This document shows, one piece after another, positions 20,114 through 29,081 of a stretch of DNA of 64,000 nucleotides (the first letter of the stretch is position 1; every line of letters starts with the position of its first letter). The stretch spans positions 52,819 through 116,818 of the forward strand of contig CAVQJL010000014.1 of NCBI GenBank assembly GCA_963712815.1, given 5' to 3'. This DNA is from RPQJ01 sp963712815 (GTDB lineage Bacteria; Pseudomonadota; Gammaproteobacteria; Steroidobacterales; Steroidobacteraceae). The notes beneath the pieces were generated by a model. The model ran no database searches. It worked only from the letters and a program-made list of their open reading frames with translations, and was not told the origin of the DNA. The position numbers were made by a program, and so were the translations under genes.

Positions 20114-20865
20114 CCGAGCCGCGTTCGCTGCCGCGGGCCGTGATCCTGGGCGCGCAGAAGAGCGGCACCAGCTCGCTGCACTACTACCTCGTGCAGCATC
20201 CGGGGGTCGTCGCGCCGCTGCGCAAGGAGGTCCATTACTTCGACCTGAACCACGCGCGGGGGGAGCGCTGGTACCGGGCGCATTTCGGACGCGCCGGCGA
20301 ACCCGGCCTCAATCTCGACAGCAGCCCTTACTACCTCTTCCACCCGGCGGTGCCCACGCGCCTGCACGCGCTGCTGCCGGACGCGCGGCTCATCGTCCTG
20401 GTGCGCGACCCGGTGCGTCGCGCCTATTCGCACTACTGGCACGAGCGCGACAAGGGACGCGAGACGCTCCCCTTCGAGGAGGCCATCGCCGCCGAGCCCG
20501 GGCGCATCGAGGCCGACCACGAGCGGCTCGCGAGCGGCTCGCTCGAGGTCAGCGCCGCGCACCAGCACTTCTCCTACCTCGCGCGCGGCCGCTACGCCGA
20601 GCAGCTCGAGCGCTGGCTCCCGCTCTACCCGCGCGAGCGGCTGCTTGTGCAGCGCTTCGAGGACCTCGTGCGCGACCCGCACGCGGTGCTGAACGCCACG
20701 CTCGGCTTCCTCGGCCTGGAACCGGCCGGATCGGTGCGGCTCGAGGCGCGCAACACGCGCCGCTACCCGCCCATGGCCGAGGATACGGCGGCGCGGCTGC
20801 GTGACTATTTCGCGCCCCACAACGCGCGGTTCGAGGCGCTGCTCGGCTGCGCCATGGGCTGGTGA
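20110..20865 (+). CDS. PAPS-dependent sulfotransferase family protein
   Basis: A 251-residue protein of the heparan/NodH-like sulfotransferase fold. The 5'-phosphosulfate-binding loop GAQKSGTSSL is at 14-23 and the 3'-phosphate-binding segment is LVRDPVRRAYSHYWHE. The acceptor is unknown. The ATG at 20110 overlaps the lpdA stop as ATGA; a GTG at 20032 would add 26 Arg/Leu-rich residues and would be favoured if the lpdA tail is a sequencing error. Presence after the PDH operon looks incidental. A role in making a sulfated lipid or polysaccharide is possible. Confidence 0.85.
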   Translation: MTEPRSLPRAVILGAQKSGTSSLHYYLVQHPGVVAPLRKEVHYFDLNHARGERWYRAHFGRAGEPGLNLDSSPYYLFHPAVPTRLHALLPDARLIVLVRDPVRRAYSHYWHERDKGRETLPFEEAIAAEPGRIEADHERLASGSLEVSAAHQHFSYLARGRYAEQLERWLPLYPRERLLVQRFEDLVRDPHAVLNATLGFLGLEPAGSVRLEARNTRRYPPMAEDTAARLRDYFAPHNARFEALLGCAMGW

Positions 20866-20868
20866 CGG

Positions 20869-21306
20869 TCAGGTGTCCAGCCGGCGCAGCGCCTCGAGGT
20901 AGGCCGCCTCGTCCGGCGGCCGGCCGGTGCGCTGGCTGAGCCACAGCGCCTCGCCCAACCGCTCGATCATCCGGTGTTCCGCCGCGTGCACGTCCCCGAG
21001 CCGCCGGCACAGCGCGCGGTGGATGGCGGCGATCCCTGCCGGCCGGTCCGTGGCCACCTGCTCGCGGATCGCGAGGTGCAGGCCCAGGTGCAGGAACGGG
21101 TTCGACTCGCCCGACTCCGGCGTGTAGTCGCGCCCGAGTGCCGCCGGCGCGTCCTCCAGCAGCGCGTGGTACTCCGGATGCTGCTCGATGACGGTGGCCA
21201 GCTGGTGCTCGAGCGGTTCGAGCGGCCGGCCCTCGCACCGCTTGCGCCACGCCTCGAGGTAATGGCGGCGAAGGCCGCTGCGGTCCTGGTCGTGGAAGAA
21301 GGGCAT
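20869..21306 (-). CDS. DUF1841 family protein
   Basis: A 145-residue cytosolic protein recognisable by FFHDQDRSGLRRHYLEAW, the HPEYHALLED block and NPFLHLGLHLAIREQ. No function is established for DUF1841. It lies 4 bp downstream of nth on the same strand, so it probably extends the rsx-nth transcript. It converges with the sulfotransferase, 3 bp apart. Confidence 0.87.
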   Translation of the reverse strand: MPFFHDQDRSGLRRHYLEAWRKRCEGRPLEPLEHQLATVIEQHPEYHALLEDAPAALGRDYTPESGESNPFLHLGLHLAIREQVATDRPAGIAAIHRALCRRLGDVHAAEHRMIERLGEALWLSQRTGRPPDEAAYLEALRRLDT

Positions 21307-21310
21307 CGCG

Positions 21311-22012
21311 TCAGTGCCTGCGAGTCGGCTTCGTGCGCGGCGGCCGGGTGGGGCGCCGCGCCTCGGCCCCGGCGTCCGGCGCCGACGTCTTGTGCCGGTA
21401 CCCGCAGAGGTCGGCGACCGGGCAATGCGGGCAATCGGGGCTGCGCGCCTTGCATACGTAGCGCCCGTGCAGGATCAGCCAGTGGTGGGCGTCCTGCAGG
21501 AACTCCGCCGGCACGCGCTTCAGCAGCCGCTCCTCCACCTCGCGAACCGTCTTGCCGGGCGCGAGGCCCGTGCGGTTGGCGACGCGGAAGATGTGCGTGT
21601 CCACCGCCATGGTTGGCTGGCCGAAGGCGGTGTTGAGGATCACGTTCGCGGTCTTGCGGCCCACGCCCGGCAGCTCCTCGAGGCTCGCCCGGTCAGCCGG
21701 AACCTCGCCGCCGTGCTGGTCGATCAGGATCCGGCAGGTGGCGACGATATTGCGCGCCTTGCCCTGGTAGAGGCCGATGGAGCGAACGTACTCCGACAGG
21801 CCCTCGACGCCGAGGTCGAGGATCGCGTGCGGCGTGTGCGCCGACGGGAACAGCCGACGGGTCGCGAGATTCACGCTGCGGTCGGTCGCCTGCGCGGAGA
21901 GGATCACCGCGACCAGCAGCTCGAACGGCGTGGAATACTCGAGTTCGGTCTTCGGGTGGGGATTGAGCGCGCGCAACCGCTCGAAGAACGCCTGCCGCTG
22001 CGATGCGTTCAT
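21311..22012 (-). CDS. nth: Endonuclease III
   Basis: A 233-residue base-excision repair glycosylase/AP lyase for oxidised pyrimidines. The helix-hairpin-helix LPGVGRKTANVIL carries catalytic Lys120, VDTH carries Asp138, and the [4Fe-4S] cluster ligands are Cys187, 194, 197 and 203, all at E. coli numbering. A basic tail of about 20 residues extends beyond the E. coli protein. The start overlaps the rsxE stop by 4 nt, the conserved rsxE-nth arrangement. Confidence 0.97.
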   Translation of the reverse strand: MNASQRQAFFERLRALNPHPKTELEYSTPFELLVAVILSAQATDRSVNLATRRLFPSAHTPHAILDLGVEGLSEYVRSIGLYQGKARNIVATCRILIDQHGGEVPADRASLEELPGVGRKTANVILNTAFGQPTMAVDTHIFRVANRTGLAPGKTVREVEERLLKRVPAEFLQDAHHWLILHGRYVCKARSPDCPHCPVADLCGYRHKTSAPDAGAEARRPTRPPRTKPTRRH

Positions 22013-22695
22013 GTCGGCGCTCCGGGCACCGAGGCGGGCTCGTGCCCGGGCCGAGGCTGCACGCGCCGCCGTGCCGCGGCGCGTGCGTTGCCGAGCGCGA
22101 GCATCAGGCCGAGCAGCACGAAGGCGCCGGGCGGCAGCAGTGCAATCAGCAGGCCGCGCGGCTCCGGGAACGCCTGCCAGCCGCGCCCCTCGAACTGCGC
22201 GCCGAGCAGCAGGTGCAGGTCGGCGCCGAGGCTGCCGCGGCCGAGCAGCTCGCGGCTGGCCCCGAGCGCGAGCAGGGCCAGCAGGAAGCCGAGCCCCATC
22301 GCCAGGCCGTCGAGCAGGGCACGCGGCAGTGGTTCGCGCGAGGCGAACGATTCGGCCCGGGCGAGCACCAGGCAATTGGTGACGATCAGCGGCAGGAAGA
22401 TACCGAGCGATGCGTGCAGGCCCGGCCACCACGCCTCCATGGACAGCTCGACGGCGGTGACCGCGGCCGCAATCACGAGCACGAACACCGCGAGCCGTAC
22501 TTCGCGGGGCAGGAACGGGCCGGCGAGCGAGGCCACCGCATTGCTCGCCAGCAGCACGGCAAGCGTGGCGAGCCCGAGTCCGAGCGCGTTTGCCACCGAG
22601 TTGCTCATCGCGAGCAGCGGGCACAGGCCGAGCAGCTGCACGAATCCGGGATTGCGGTCGACGAGGCCGTTGCGGAGGAGGGCGCGCGCGTCCAT
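22009..22695 (-). CDS. rsxE: Rsx/Rnf electron transport complex subunit E
   Basis: A 228-residue inner-membrane subunit with about six helices. The N-terminal GLVDRNPGFVQLLGLCPLLA and the central IFLPLIVTNC motif are family signatures; RsxE and RsxA are homologous and coordinate an intramembrane Fe-S centre through such cysteines. The complex couples NADH-ferredoxin redox chemistry to ion movement or keeps SoxR reduced. It is the last rsx gene before nth. Confidence 0.95.
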   Translation of the reverse strand: MDARALLRNGLVDRNPGFVQLLGLCPLLAMSNSVANALGLGLATLAVLLASNAVASLAGPFLPREVRLAVFVLVIAAAVTAVELSMEAWWPGLHASLGIFLPLIVTNCLVLARAESFASREPLPRALLDGLAMGLGFLLALLALGASRELLGRGSLGADLHLLLGAQFEGRGWQAFPEPRGLLIALLPPGAFVLLGLMLALGNARAAARRRVQPRPGHEPASVPGAPT

Positions 22696-22704
22696 GGACG
22701 GATT

Positions 22705-23358
22705 CTAGGGCGTAGGCGACGGCGCCGCCGCGAACAGCTCGTCGCGGTGGCGCTCGGCATAGGTCAGGGCGTTGCGCACCGCGCGGACGACGGCGCGCGG
22801 CGTCACCGTGGCCCCGGTGAACTGGTCGAAGTCGCCGCCGTCCCGTCGCACCTCCCAGCGGTCCGCCGGCGGGTCGCCGAGCGAGAGGCCGTCGAAGCCG
22901 CGGATCCAGTCCGAGCGCCGCTCCTCGATGACGTCGCCGAGACCCGGCGTCTCGCGATGCCCGAGCACGCGCACGCCGAGCACGTGGCCCGCTTCGTCCA
23001 CGGCCACCAGCAGGCGGATGGGTCCGGCGTAGCCGTCGGGCGCCACCATGTTGATCAGCACGGCGACCGTCGAGCCGGCGCGGCGCACCCGATGGGCTAC
23101 CAGCGGCTGGTCGGTGCCGAGGAGTTCGGGGTCGCGCAGCAGCAGCGTGTCGGCGAGCGGGTCGTTGTCGTAGGCGAGGTCGCCGAGCACGGCGGTGAGT
23201 CCGGCGAGCTGCTGCGCGCGACGGCTCGCCTCGATCCGAGGCTGCGCCCGGTCGTGCACGACGGACACCAGTGCCACGGCGGCGACGGCCACGCTCGCCA
23301 GCACGGCGGCTGCGCGCAGTGCGCGCCGGGCGGCCGTTTCAGCGCTTCGGCTGGCCAT
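22705..23358 (-). CDS. rsxG: Rsx/Rnf electron transport complex subunit G
   Basis: A 217-residue protein with one N-terminal membrane anchor (about 13-34) and a periplasmic FMN-binding domain. The flavin is linked to the last Thr of TGAT, Thr184 here, followed by VTPRAVVRAV. HRETPGLGD is another conserved block. It overlaps rsxD by 20 nt and precedes rsxE by 9 bp. Confidence 0.95.
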   Translation of the reverse strand: MASRSAETAARRALRAAAVLASVAVAAVALVSVVHDRAQPRIEASRRAQQLAGLTAVLGDLAYDNDPLADTLLLRDPELLGTDQPLVAHRVRRAGSTVAVLINMVAPDGYAGPIRLLVAVDEAGHVLGVRVLGHRETPGLGDVIEERRSDWIRGFDGLSLGDPPADRWEVRRDGGDFDQFTGATVTPRAVVRAVRNALTYAERHRDELFAAAPSPTP

Positions 23359-24301
23359 GGATCCTCGGTACCGTGCCGCGGTCGAGCAGCGGCACGGCGA
23401 GATTCATCAGGAGCACGGCAAAGGCCACGCCGTCCGGATAGGTGCCCCAGCTGCGGATGATCCAGGTGAGGAGCCCGATGCCGGCGCCGTAGAACAGCCG
23501 CCCGCGGTCGCTGGTCGCGGCCGAGACCGGGTCGGTGGCGATGAAGAACGCGCCGAGCATGGCCGCACCCGAGGCGAGGTGGAACGTGGCGCCTGCGTGA
23601 CCGCCCGGGTCGATGCCGTGCGCCAGCGCGGCCGGCACGGCCAACCCGGCCAGCACGCCCACCGGGATGTGCCAGCGGATGATGCGTCGCCCGAGCAGCC
23701 AGGCACCACCCGCCAGCGCCGCGAGGTTCACCCATTCGGCACCCGCCGCGCCGAGCCGGCCGAATGCGGCCCCCGCGCGCACTTCTTCCATCGTGTAGCC
23801 CTGGCGCAGGCCCGTGCCCAAGGCGTCGAGAGCGGTCGCGCCGGTGAGCGCATCCCACTGCGGCCCGGGTATCGGCCAGCGTGTCATCTCGAGCGGGAAG
23901 GACACGAGCAGCACCGCGTAGCCGACCATGGCCGGGTTGAACGGGTTCTGCCCGAGCCCGCCGTAGGCATGCTTGCCGATCAGCACCGCGACGGCCGTGC
24001 CGAATGCGAGCAGCCACCACGGCAGCAGGGGCGGCACCGCGAGCGCGAGCAGGATCGCCGTGACCAGCACGCTGCCGTCGCGCAGCGCCGCCTGGGATGA
24101 CCGACGGCGCAGCGCGAGCGCGAGCGCCTCGCAGGCGAGGCCGGTCACGCAGGCGACCGCGACGAGCCACAGCGGTCCCGGGCCGAACAGATACACCTGC
24201 ACGGCCAGCACCGGCGCGAGCGCCAGCAGCACCTGGTACATGACCCGCGGCACCGTGTATCCGGCGATCACGTGCGGCGAGGGCGCGGTCGGGAACTCCA
24301 T
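23339..24301 (-). CDS. rsxD: Rsx/Rnf electron transport complex subunit D
   Basis: A 320-residue membrane subunit with about nine or ten helices and a covalent FMN site in LTGATALD (Thr156). Conserved blocks DGSVLVTAILLALAVPP and GGLGQNPFNPAM are intact. Length is slightly below E. coli RsxD (352). It sits between rsxC (3-bp gap) and rsxG (overlap) in the standard order. Confidence 0.95.
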   Translation of the reverse strand: MEFPTAPSPHVIAGYTVPRVMYQVLLALAPVLAVQVYLFGPGPLWLVAVACVTGLACEALALALRRRSSQAALRDGSVLVTAILLALAVPPLLPWWLLAFGTAVAVLIGKHAYGGLGQNPFNPAMVGYAVLLVSFPLEMTRWPIPGPQWDALTGATALDALGTGLRQGYTMEEVRAGAAFGRLGAAGAEWVNLAALAGGAWLLGRRIIRWHIPVGVLAGLAVPAALAHGIDPGGHAGATFHLASGAAMLGAFFIATDPVSAATSDRGRLFYGAGIGLLTWIIRSWGTYPDGVAFAVLLMNLAVPLLDRGTVPRIHGQPKR

Positions 24302-24304
24302 CGT

Positions 24305-25765
24305 TCAGCCGCCCCCCGCAGCGTCGTCGCGCGCACGCCGCCGCGCATCCTCGAATTCGCGTCGTTCCGCCTCGGCCTGTTCCTCGAGGCGCAGGCGGTG
24401 CCGCTCGTAGCGCGCCTTCGCCTCGGCGGCGCGCCGGCGCTCCGCCTCCTGCTGGCGTTGCCGCTCACGGCCCGCGCGGAAGCGCGCCGTGAGCGGGATG
24501 ACGCTCGGGCACACGTAGTCGCAGCAGCCGCACTCGATGCAGTCGGCGAGGCCGAAGCGTGCGAGCCCCGCCGCGTCGTCGGCCTGCACGGCGCGGTGCA
24601 GTTGCTGGGGCAGCAGTCGCACCGGGCAGACGGCCGCGCAGTCGCCGCAGCGTATGCACGGCATTTCCGCGGTGCGCACGGGCAGGTCGGCGGCCGCCGC
24701 GACCAGCACGCAGTTGAGGCCCTTCGTCACGGGCACGGCGTCGCTCGCGAGCGCTCGTCCGGTGAGGCTGCCGCCCGCGACGAGTCGCACGGGAGGCTGC
24801 CCGTCGTCGTAGCCGCCGCAGGCGGCGATGAGCTCGGCGATCGGCGTGCCGATCCGTGCCTCGAGGTTCATCGGGCGACGCACGCCGCTGCCCGTGACGG
24901 TCACGATGCGGTTGAGCGCCGGCCGGCCCGCGGTCACGAGGCGGGCTACCGCGGCGGCCGTGCCGACGTTCTGGCATACCACGCCGACCTCGGGCGGCAG
25001 TGCGCCTTGCGGTACTTCCCGGCCGCTCACCGCGGCGATCAGCAGGCCTTCGGCGCCGAGCGGGAACACGGCCGGCAGCACGACGACTTCGAGGCGCGCG
25101 TCGCCGGCCTCTGCAACCGCCTCCTCGAGCGCTGCGCGGGCTGCCGGCTTGTCGTCCTCGAGCGCAATGGTGGCGCGCGCCGCGCCGCAGGCGGCGAGCA
25201 TCACCCGGGCGCCGAGCACGATGTCCGCCGCGCATTCGCGCATCAGCGCGTCGTCGCAGCAGATCCAGGGCTCGCACTCCGCGCCGTTCAGGAGCAGCAG
25301 CTCGACGCCGGCGGCACGCGCCAGCGCGAGCTTGCCTGCGGTCGGGAACGCGGCCCCACCGAGCCCCGCGAGCCCGGCCGCAGCCAGTCGCTCGATGAGC
25401 GCCGCGCCGTCGAGCGTCTCCCAGGCAAGCGGCGCGGTGCCGGGTTCGCACTCGTCGCAGCCGTCGCTGTCGATGACGATGCACGTGCCGGCGCCGCCGA
25501 CGGTCGGTCGCGGCTCGACGGCGCGGACCGTGCCCGACACCGGCGAGTGCAGGTCGGCGGCCGCTCCGCAACCGGCCGCGACCGGGGTGCCGACCCGCAC
25601 GCGGGCACCGGCGGGCACGATGGCGCGGGCCTCGTCGCCCGAGCCCTGGTCGAGCGCGAGCACGGCCGTGGTCGGCGCCGGCAGCCGTTGCACGGGCTGC
25701 TCGAGCGGACGCGTCTTGTGGCTCTCGAGCCGCAGGCCGCCGCGCAGGAGTGGACGGGCGCTCAT
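24305..25765 (-). CDS. rsxC: Rsx/Rnf electron transport complex subunit C
   Basis: A 486-residue peripheral subunit that binds NADH and FMN and holds two [4Fe-4S] clusters. CIRCGDCAAVCP and CIECGCCDYVCP are the cluster motifs in the C-terminal third; GLGGAAFPTAGKL is the nucleotide/FMN region. The end is a charged, coiled-coil-like tail rich in Arg, Glu and Ala of about 60 residues, far shorter than the long Ala/Lys-rich tail of E. coli RsxC (740 aa). The start is taken at 25765, overlapping rsxB by 4 nt; the open frame extends further only as shadow of rsxB. Confidence 0.95.
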   Translation of the reverse strand: MSARPLLRGGLRLESHKTRPLEQPVQRLPAPTTAVLALDQGSGDEARAIVPAGARVRVGTPVAAGCGAAADLHSPVSGTVRAVEPRPTVGGAGTCIVIDSDGCDECEPGTAPLAWETLDGAALIERLAAAGLAGLGGAAFPTAGKLALARAAGVELLLLNGAECEPWICCDDALMRECAADIVLGARVMLAACGAARATIALEDDKPAARAALEEAVAEAGDARLEVVVLPAVFPLGAEGLLIAAVSGREVPQGALPPEVGVVCQNVGTAAAVARLVTAGRPALNRIVTVTGSGVRRPMNLEARIGTPIAELIAACGGYDDGQPPVRLVAGGSLTGRALASDAVPVTKGLNCVLVAAAADLPVRTAEMPCIRCGDCAAVCPVRLLPQQLHRAVQADDAAGLARFGLADCIECGCCDYVCPSVIPLTARFRAGRERQRQQEAERRRAAEAKARYERHRLRLEEQAEAERREFEDARRRARDDAAGGG

Positions 25766-26310
25766 GCGGAAGCCGTCGCTGCAGGCGGCAGCGACGCCGA
25801 ACCGGGCGAGGGCCGCAGCGCGATGCAGTCGACCGGGCAGGGCGGCAGGCACAGGCCGCAGCCAGTGCACTGCGACTCGATCACGGTGTGCACGAAGCGC
25901 GGTGCGCCGACGATGGCGTCCACCGGGCAGGCGGGCAGGCACAGCGCGCAGCCGATGCAGCGCGCCTCGTCGATCACGGCGATCTGCGGCGGCCCGGTCT
26001 CGCCATACAGGGGATCCACCGGGCGCGGCTCGCGGCCGAGGAGCGTGGCGAGCGCGCGCGCCGTTACCTCCCCGCCCGGTGGGCAGCGGTCGGTGCCGGC
26101 TTCGCCGCGCGCGATCGCCTCGGCGTAGGGCCGGCAACCCGGGTAGCGGCACTGGCCGCACTGCGTCTGCGGCAGCAGGGCGTCGATGCGCTCGATCAGC
26201 GAGTCGGGGTCGGGGCGCAGCCGTGCGGCCAGCCAGCCGAGCGCGGTGCCGAGCGCGACCGCGAGGCCCGCCGCCACTCCCAGCGCCGGCAGCAGCGTCG
26301 CGGCGCTCAT
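25762..26310 (-). CDS. rsxB: Rsx/Rnf electron transport complex subunit B
   Basis: A 182-residue membrane-anchored ferredoxin-like subunit. After an N-terminal helix, CGQCRYPGC with a later Cys (C51, C54, C59, C76) forms the Fe-S (4Fe-4S domain) site, and two ferredoxin motifs lie at C118-C128 and C148-C158. It passes electrons between RsxC and the membrane subunits. It overlaps both neighbours by 4 nt. Confidence 0.96.
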   Translation of the reverse strand: MSAATLLPALGVAAGLAVALGTALGWLAARLRPDPDSLIERIDALLPQTQCGQCRYPGCRPYAEAIARGEAGTDRCPPGGEVTARALATLLGREPRPVDPLYGETGPPQIAVIDEARCIGCALCLPACPVDAIVGAPRFVHTVIESQCTGCGLCLPPCPVDCIALRPSPGSASLPPAATASA

Positions 26311-26888
26311 CGCGCGCCGAGGCCCCCGAAGCCCATGAAGGCGAGCGCCATCAGCCCGGCCGTCACCAGCGCGAGCGGCGCGCCGCGGAACGCCTCGGGC
26401 ACATCCGCCGTCTCGAGCCGCTCGCGAATCGCGGCGAAGGCGAGCAGCGCCACGCCGAAGCCGGCGCCCGCCGCGGCGCCGAACACCAGCGACTCGAGCA
26501 GGCCGTGCTGCCGGTCGAGGTTGATCAGCGCCACGCCGAGCACGGCGCAGTTGGTCGTTATGAGCGGCAGGAACACGCCGAGCAACTCGTGAAGCAGCGG
26601 GCTCGATGCCCTCACCAGCAGCTCGGTGAGCTGCACGAGGGCGGCGATCAGCAGGATGAACACCAGCGTGCGCAGGTAGCCGAGCCCGAGCGGCTCGAGC
26701 AGCCAGTGCCAGGCGGCGTAGCTCGCGCCCGACGCGAGCGTCAGCACGAACAGCGTCGCGAGCGCCATGCCCGCTGCCGCCTCGAAGCGCCGGCTCACGC
26801 CGACGAACGGGCACAGCCCGAGGAAGCTCGTCAGGACGACGTTATTGACGAGGCTCGCGCCGAGCGCCAGCAGCAGCAGGTCCGACAT
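26307..26888 (-). CDS. rsxA: Rsx/Rnf electron transport complex subunit A
   Basis: A 193-residue protein with about six membrane helices. Signatures are NNVVLTSFLGLCPFVGVS and FLPLITTNCAVLGVAL, whose cysteines are thought to hold an Fe-S centre shared with RsxE. It is the first gene of rsxABCDGE-nth and begins 38 bp downstream of the metG stop, so the operon may be co-transcribed with metG. Confidence 0.96.
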   Translation of the reverse strand: MSDLLLLALGASLVNNVVLTSFLGLCPFVGVSRRFEAAAGMALATLFVLTLASGASYAAWHWLLEPLGLGYLRTLVFILLIAALVQLTELLVRASSPLLHELLGVFLPLITTNCAVLGVALINLDRQHGLLESLVFGAAAGAGFGVALLAFAAIRERLETADVPEAFRGAPLALVTAGLMALAFMGFGGLGAR

Positions 26889-26926
26889 GCCGGGAGTCGA
26901 TCGCGCCGTGTAGGTGTCCCGAGAGA

Positions 26927-29005
26927 CTACTTCACTTTCATGCCCGGCTGGGCGCCCGCGTCCGGGGCGAGCAGGAAGATGTCGGCGCCGCCCGGGCCGG
27001 CGGCGAGCACCATGCCCTCCGAAGTGCCGAAGCGCATCTTGCGCGGTGCGAGGTTGGCGACCACGACCGTCAGCCGGCCGACCAGCTGCTCGGGTGCGTA
27101 CGCCTGGCGGATGCCCGCGAACACCGTGCGTCGCTCCTCGCCGAGGTCCACGACCAGCCTGAGCAGCTTGTCGGCGCCCTCGACCGCGGCGGCCTCGACG
27201 ATCCGCGCGACGCGAAGGTCGACGCGGGCGAAGTCCTCGATGCCGATCGGCGCGGCCGCCGCCACAGCCTCGGTCGCAGCGGCGGGTGCAGGCCGCGGGG
27301 CGGTTGAAGGCGCGGCTGCCGTCGCTGCGGCGGTCGGCACGCCCGTGGGCTTCAGGCTCTCGGCCGCCGCCTCGAGCAATGCCTTCGTGGCCGCCGGGTC
27401 CACGCGCGTGGCGAGCGGCTGGTAGTTGCCGATGGCACGTCCGGCCAGGGACGCCCCGATTGCGTTCCACGACTGCTCCCCGAGCCCGAGGAAGGCCTCG
27501 GCGCCGGCGGCGAGCCGCGGCACGATGGGCTTGAGGTAGATCGTCAGCAGCCGGAACAACTCGAGCCCCTGTGTGCAGACCTCCTGCACCTCGGTGGCGC
27601 GCGCGGGGTCCTTGGCCGCAAGCCAGGGCTTGCGCTGGTCGATGTAGAGGTTGGCCCGGTCGGCGAGGGCCATCGCCTCGCGCACCACGCGCGCGAGATC
27701 GCGTCCCTCATAGGCCTCGGCGATGCTGTCCGCGGCCGCGACGAACGCATCGCGCAGGTCCGGGTCCGGCAGGCGGTGCGCGAGCCGGCCATCGGAGCCG
27801 CGCGTGATGAAGCCGGCGCAGCGGCTCGCGATGTTCACGAGCTTGCCCACGAGGTCGGAATTCACCTTGCTGACGAAGTCGTCGAGGTTGAGGTCGAGAT
27901 CCTCTACGCCGGGACCGAGCCGCGAGGCGTAGAAGTAGCGCAGGTATTCCGCGGGCAGGTGGTCGAGCCACGCGCGCGCCGTGATGAAGGTGCCGCGCGA
28001 TTTCGACATCTTCTGGCCGTTGACGGTCAGGAACCCGTGTGCGAACACGGCGGTGGGCGGACGGTAGCCCGCGCCGTGCAGCACGGCGGGCCAGAACAGC
28101 GTGTGGAAGTAGACGATGTCCTTGCCGATGAAGTGGTAGACCTCGGCGTCCGAGCCGCTCGCCCAGTAGCGGTCGAAGTCGGCGCCCGTGCGCCGGCAGT
28201 AATCGAGCAGGCTGCCGAGGTAGCCGATCGGCGCGTCCAGCCACACGTAGAAGTACTTGCCCGGTTCCCCCGGGATCTCGAAGCCGAAATAGGGCGCATC
28301 GCGGGAGATGTCCCAGTCGCGCAGGCCGGCCTCGAACCATTCGTCGAGCTTGGCGGTGACCGCCGGCTGCAGGCGGCCGGAGCCCGTCCACGCGCGCAGC
28401 ATCGGCTCAAAGTCGCCGAGGCGGAAGAACAGGTGCTCGGAATCGCGCTGCACGGGCGGCGTGCCGCTCACGACCGAGACCGGGTCGACGAGCTCGGCCG
28501 GCGTGTAGGTGGCGCCGCAGCTCTCGCAGCTGTCGCCGTACTGGTCGAGCGCGCCGCAGCGCGGGCAGGTGCCGCGCACGTAGCGGTCCGGCAGGAACAT
28601 CCCGGCCTGCTCGTCGTAGGCCTGGCGGATGGTCTCGCGGCGGATGTGACCACCCTCGACGAGGCGGAGGTAGATGCCCTCCGTGACCTCGCGGTTCTCG
28701 GCGGAGTGCGTCGTGTGGAAGTTGTCGAACGAGATGTCGAAGCCGGCGAAGTCGCGGCGCTGCTCGGCGCTCACGCGCTCGATGAGCGCCTCCGGCGTGA
28801 TGCCCTCCTGGCGCGCCCTGAGCATGATCGGCGTTCCGTGCGCGTCGCTCGCGCACACGTACAGGCAGTGGTGGCCGCGCATTCGCTGGAAGCGCACCCA
28901 GATGTCGGTCAGCACGTACTCGACGATGTGACCCAGGTGCGGCGCGCCGTTGGCGTAGGGCAGGGCGCTCGTGACGAGGATCGTGCGGCGTTCGGCGGGA
29001 CTCAT
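26927..29005 (-). CDS. metG: Methionyl-tRNA synthetase with C-terminal tRNA-binding domain
   Basis: A 692-residue class I synthetase. LPYANGAPHLGH is the HIGH-type motif near residue 15-26, KMSKS is at 332-336, and CPRCGALDQYGDSCESCG forms the zinc knuckle. After an Ala/Pro-rich linker of about 30 residues the last 110 or so form a Trbp111-type OB-fold dimerisation and tRNA-binding domain (start near DFARVDLRVARI). Upstream, the pilT-like gene ends 76 bp away on the same strand. Confidence 0.97.
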   Translation of the reverse strand: MSPAERRTILVTSALPYANGAPHLGHIVEYVLTDIWVRFQRMRGHHCLYVCASDAHGTPIMLRARQEGITPEALIERVSAEQRRDFAGFDISFDNFHTTHSAENREVTEGIYLRLVEGGHIRRETIRQAYDEQAGMFLPDRYVRGTCPRCGALDQYGDSCESCGATYTPAELVDPVSVVSGTPPVQRDSEHLFFRLGDFEPMLRAWTGSGRLQPAVTAKLDEWFEAGLRDWDISRDAPYFGFEIPGEPGKYFYVWLDAPIGYLGSLLDYCRRTGADFDRYWASGSDAEVYHFIGKDIVYFHTLFWPAVLHGAGYRPPTAVFAHGFLTVNGQKMSKSRGTFITARAWLDHLPAEYLRYFYASRLGPGVEDLDLNLDDFVSKVNSDLVGKLVNIASRCAGFITRGSDGRLAHRLPDPDLRDAFVAAADSIAEAYEGRDLARVVREAMALADRANLYIDQRKPWLAAKDPARATEVQEVCTQGLELFRLLTIYLKPIVPRLAAGAEAFLGLGEQSWNAIGASLAGRAIGNYQPLATRVDPAATKALLEAAAESLKPTGVPTAAATAAAPSTAPRPAPAAATEAVAAAAPIGIEDFARVDLRVARIVEAAAVEGADKLLRLVVDLGEERRTVFAGIRQAYAPEQLVGRLTVVVANLAPRKMRFGTSEGMVLAAGPGGADIFLLAPDAGAQPGMKVK

Positions 29006-29081
29006 GGGGCAGGCCGTCCAGGCGGGGGCCCGCGATTATGCCACGGCATGCGCCCGCACCCTGCGGCGCGCCGGGCCGTCG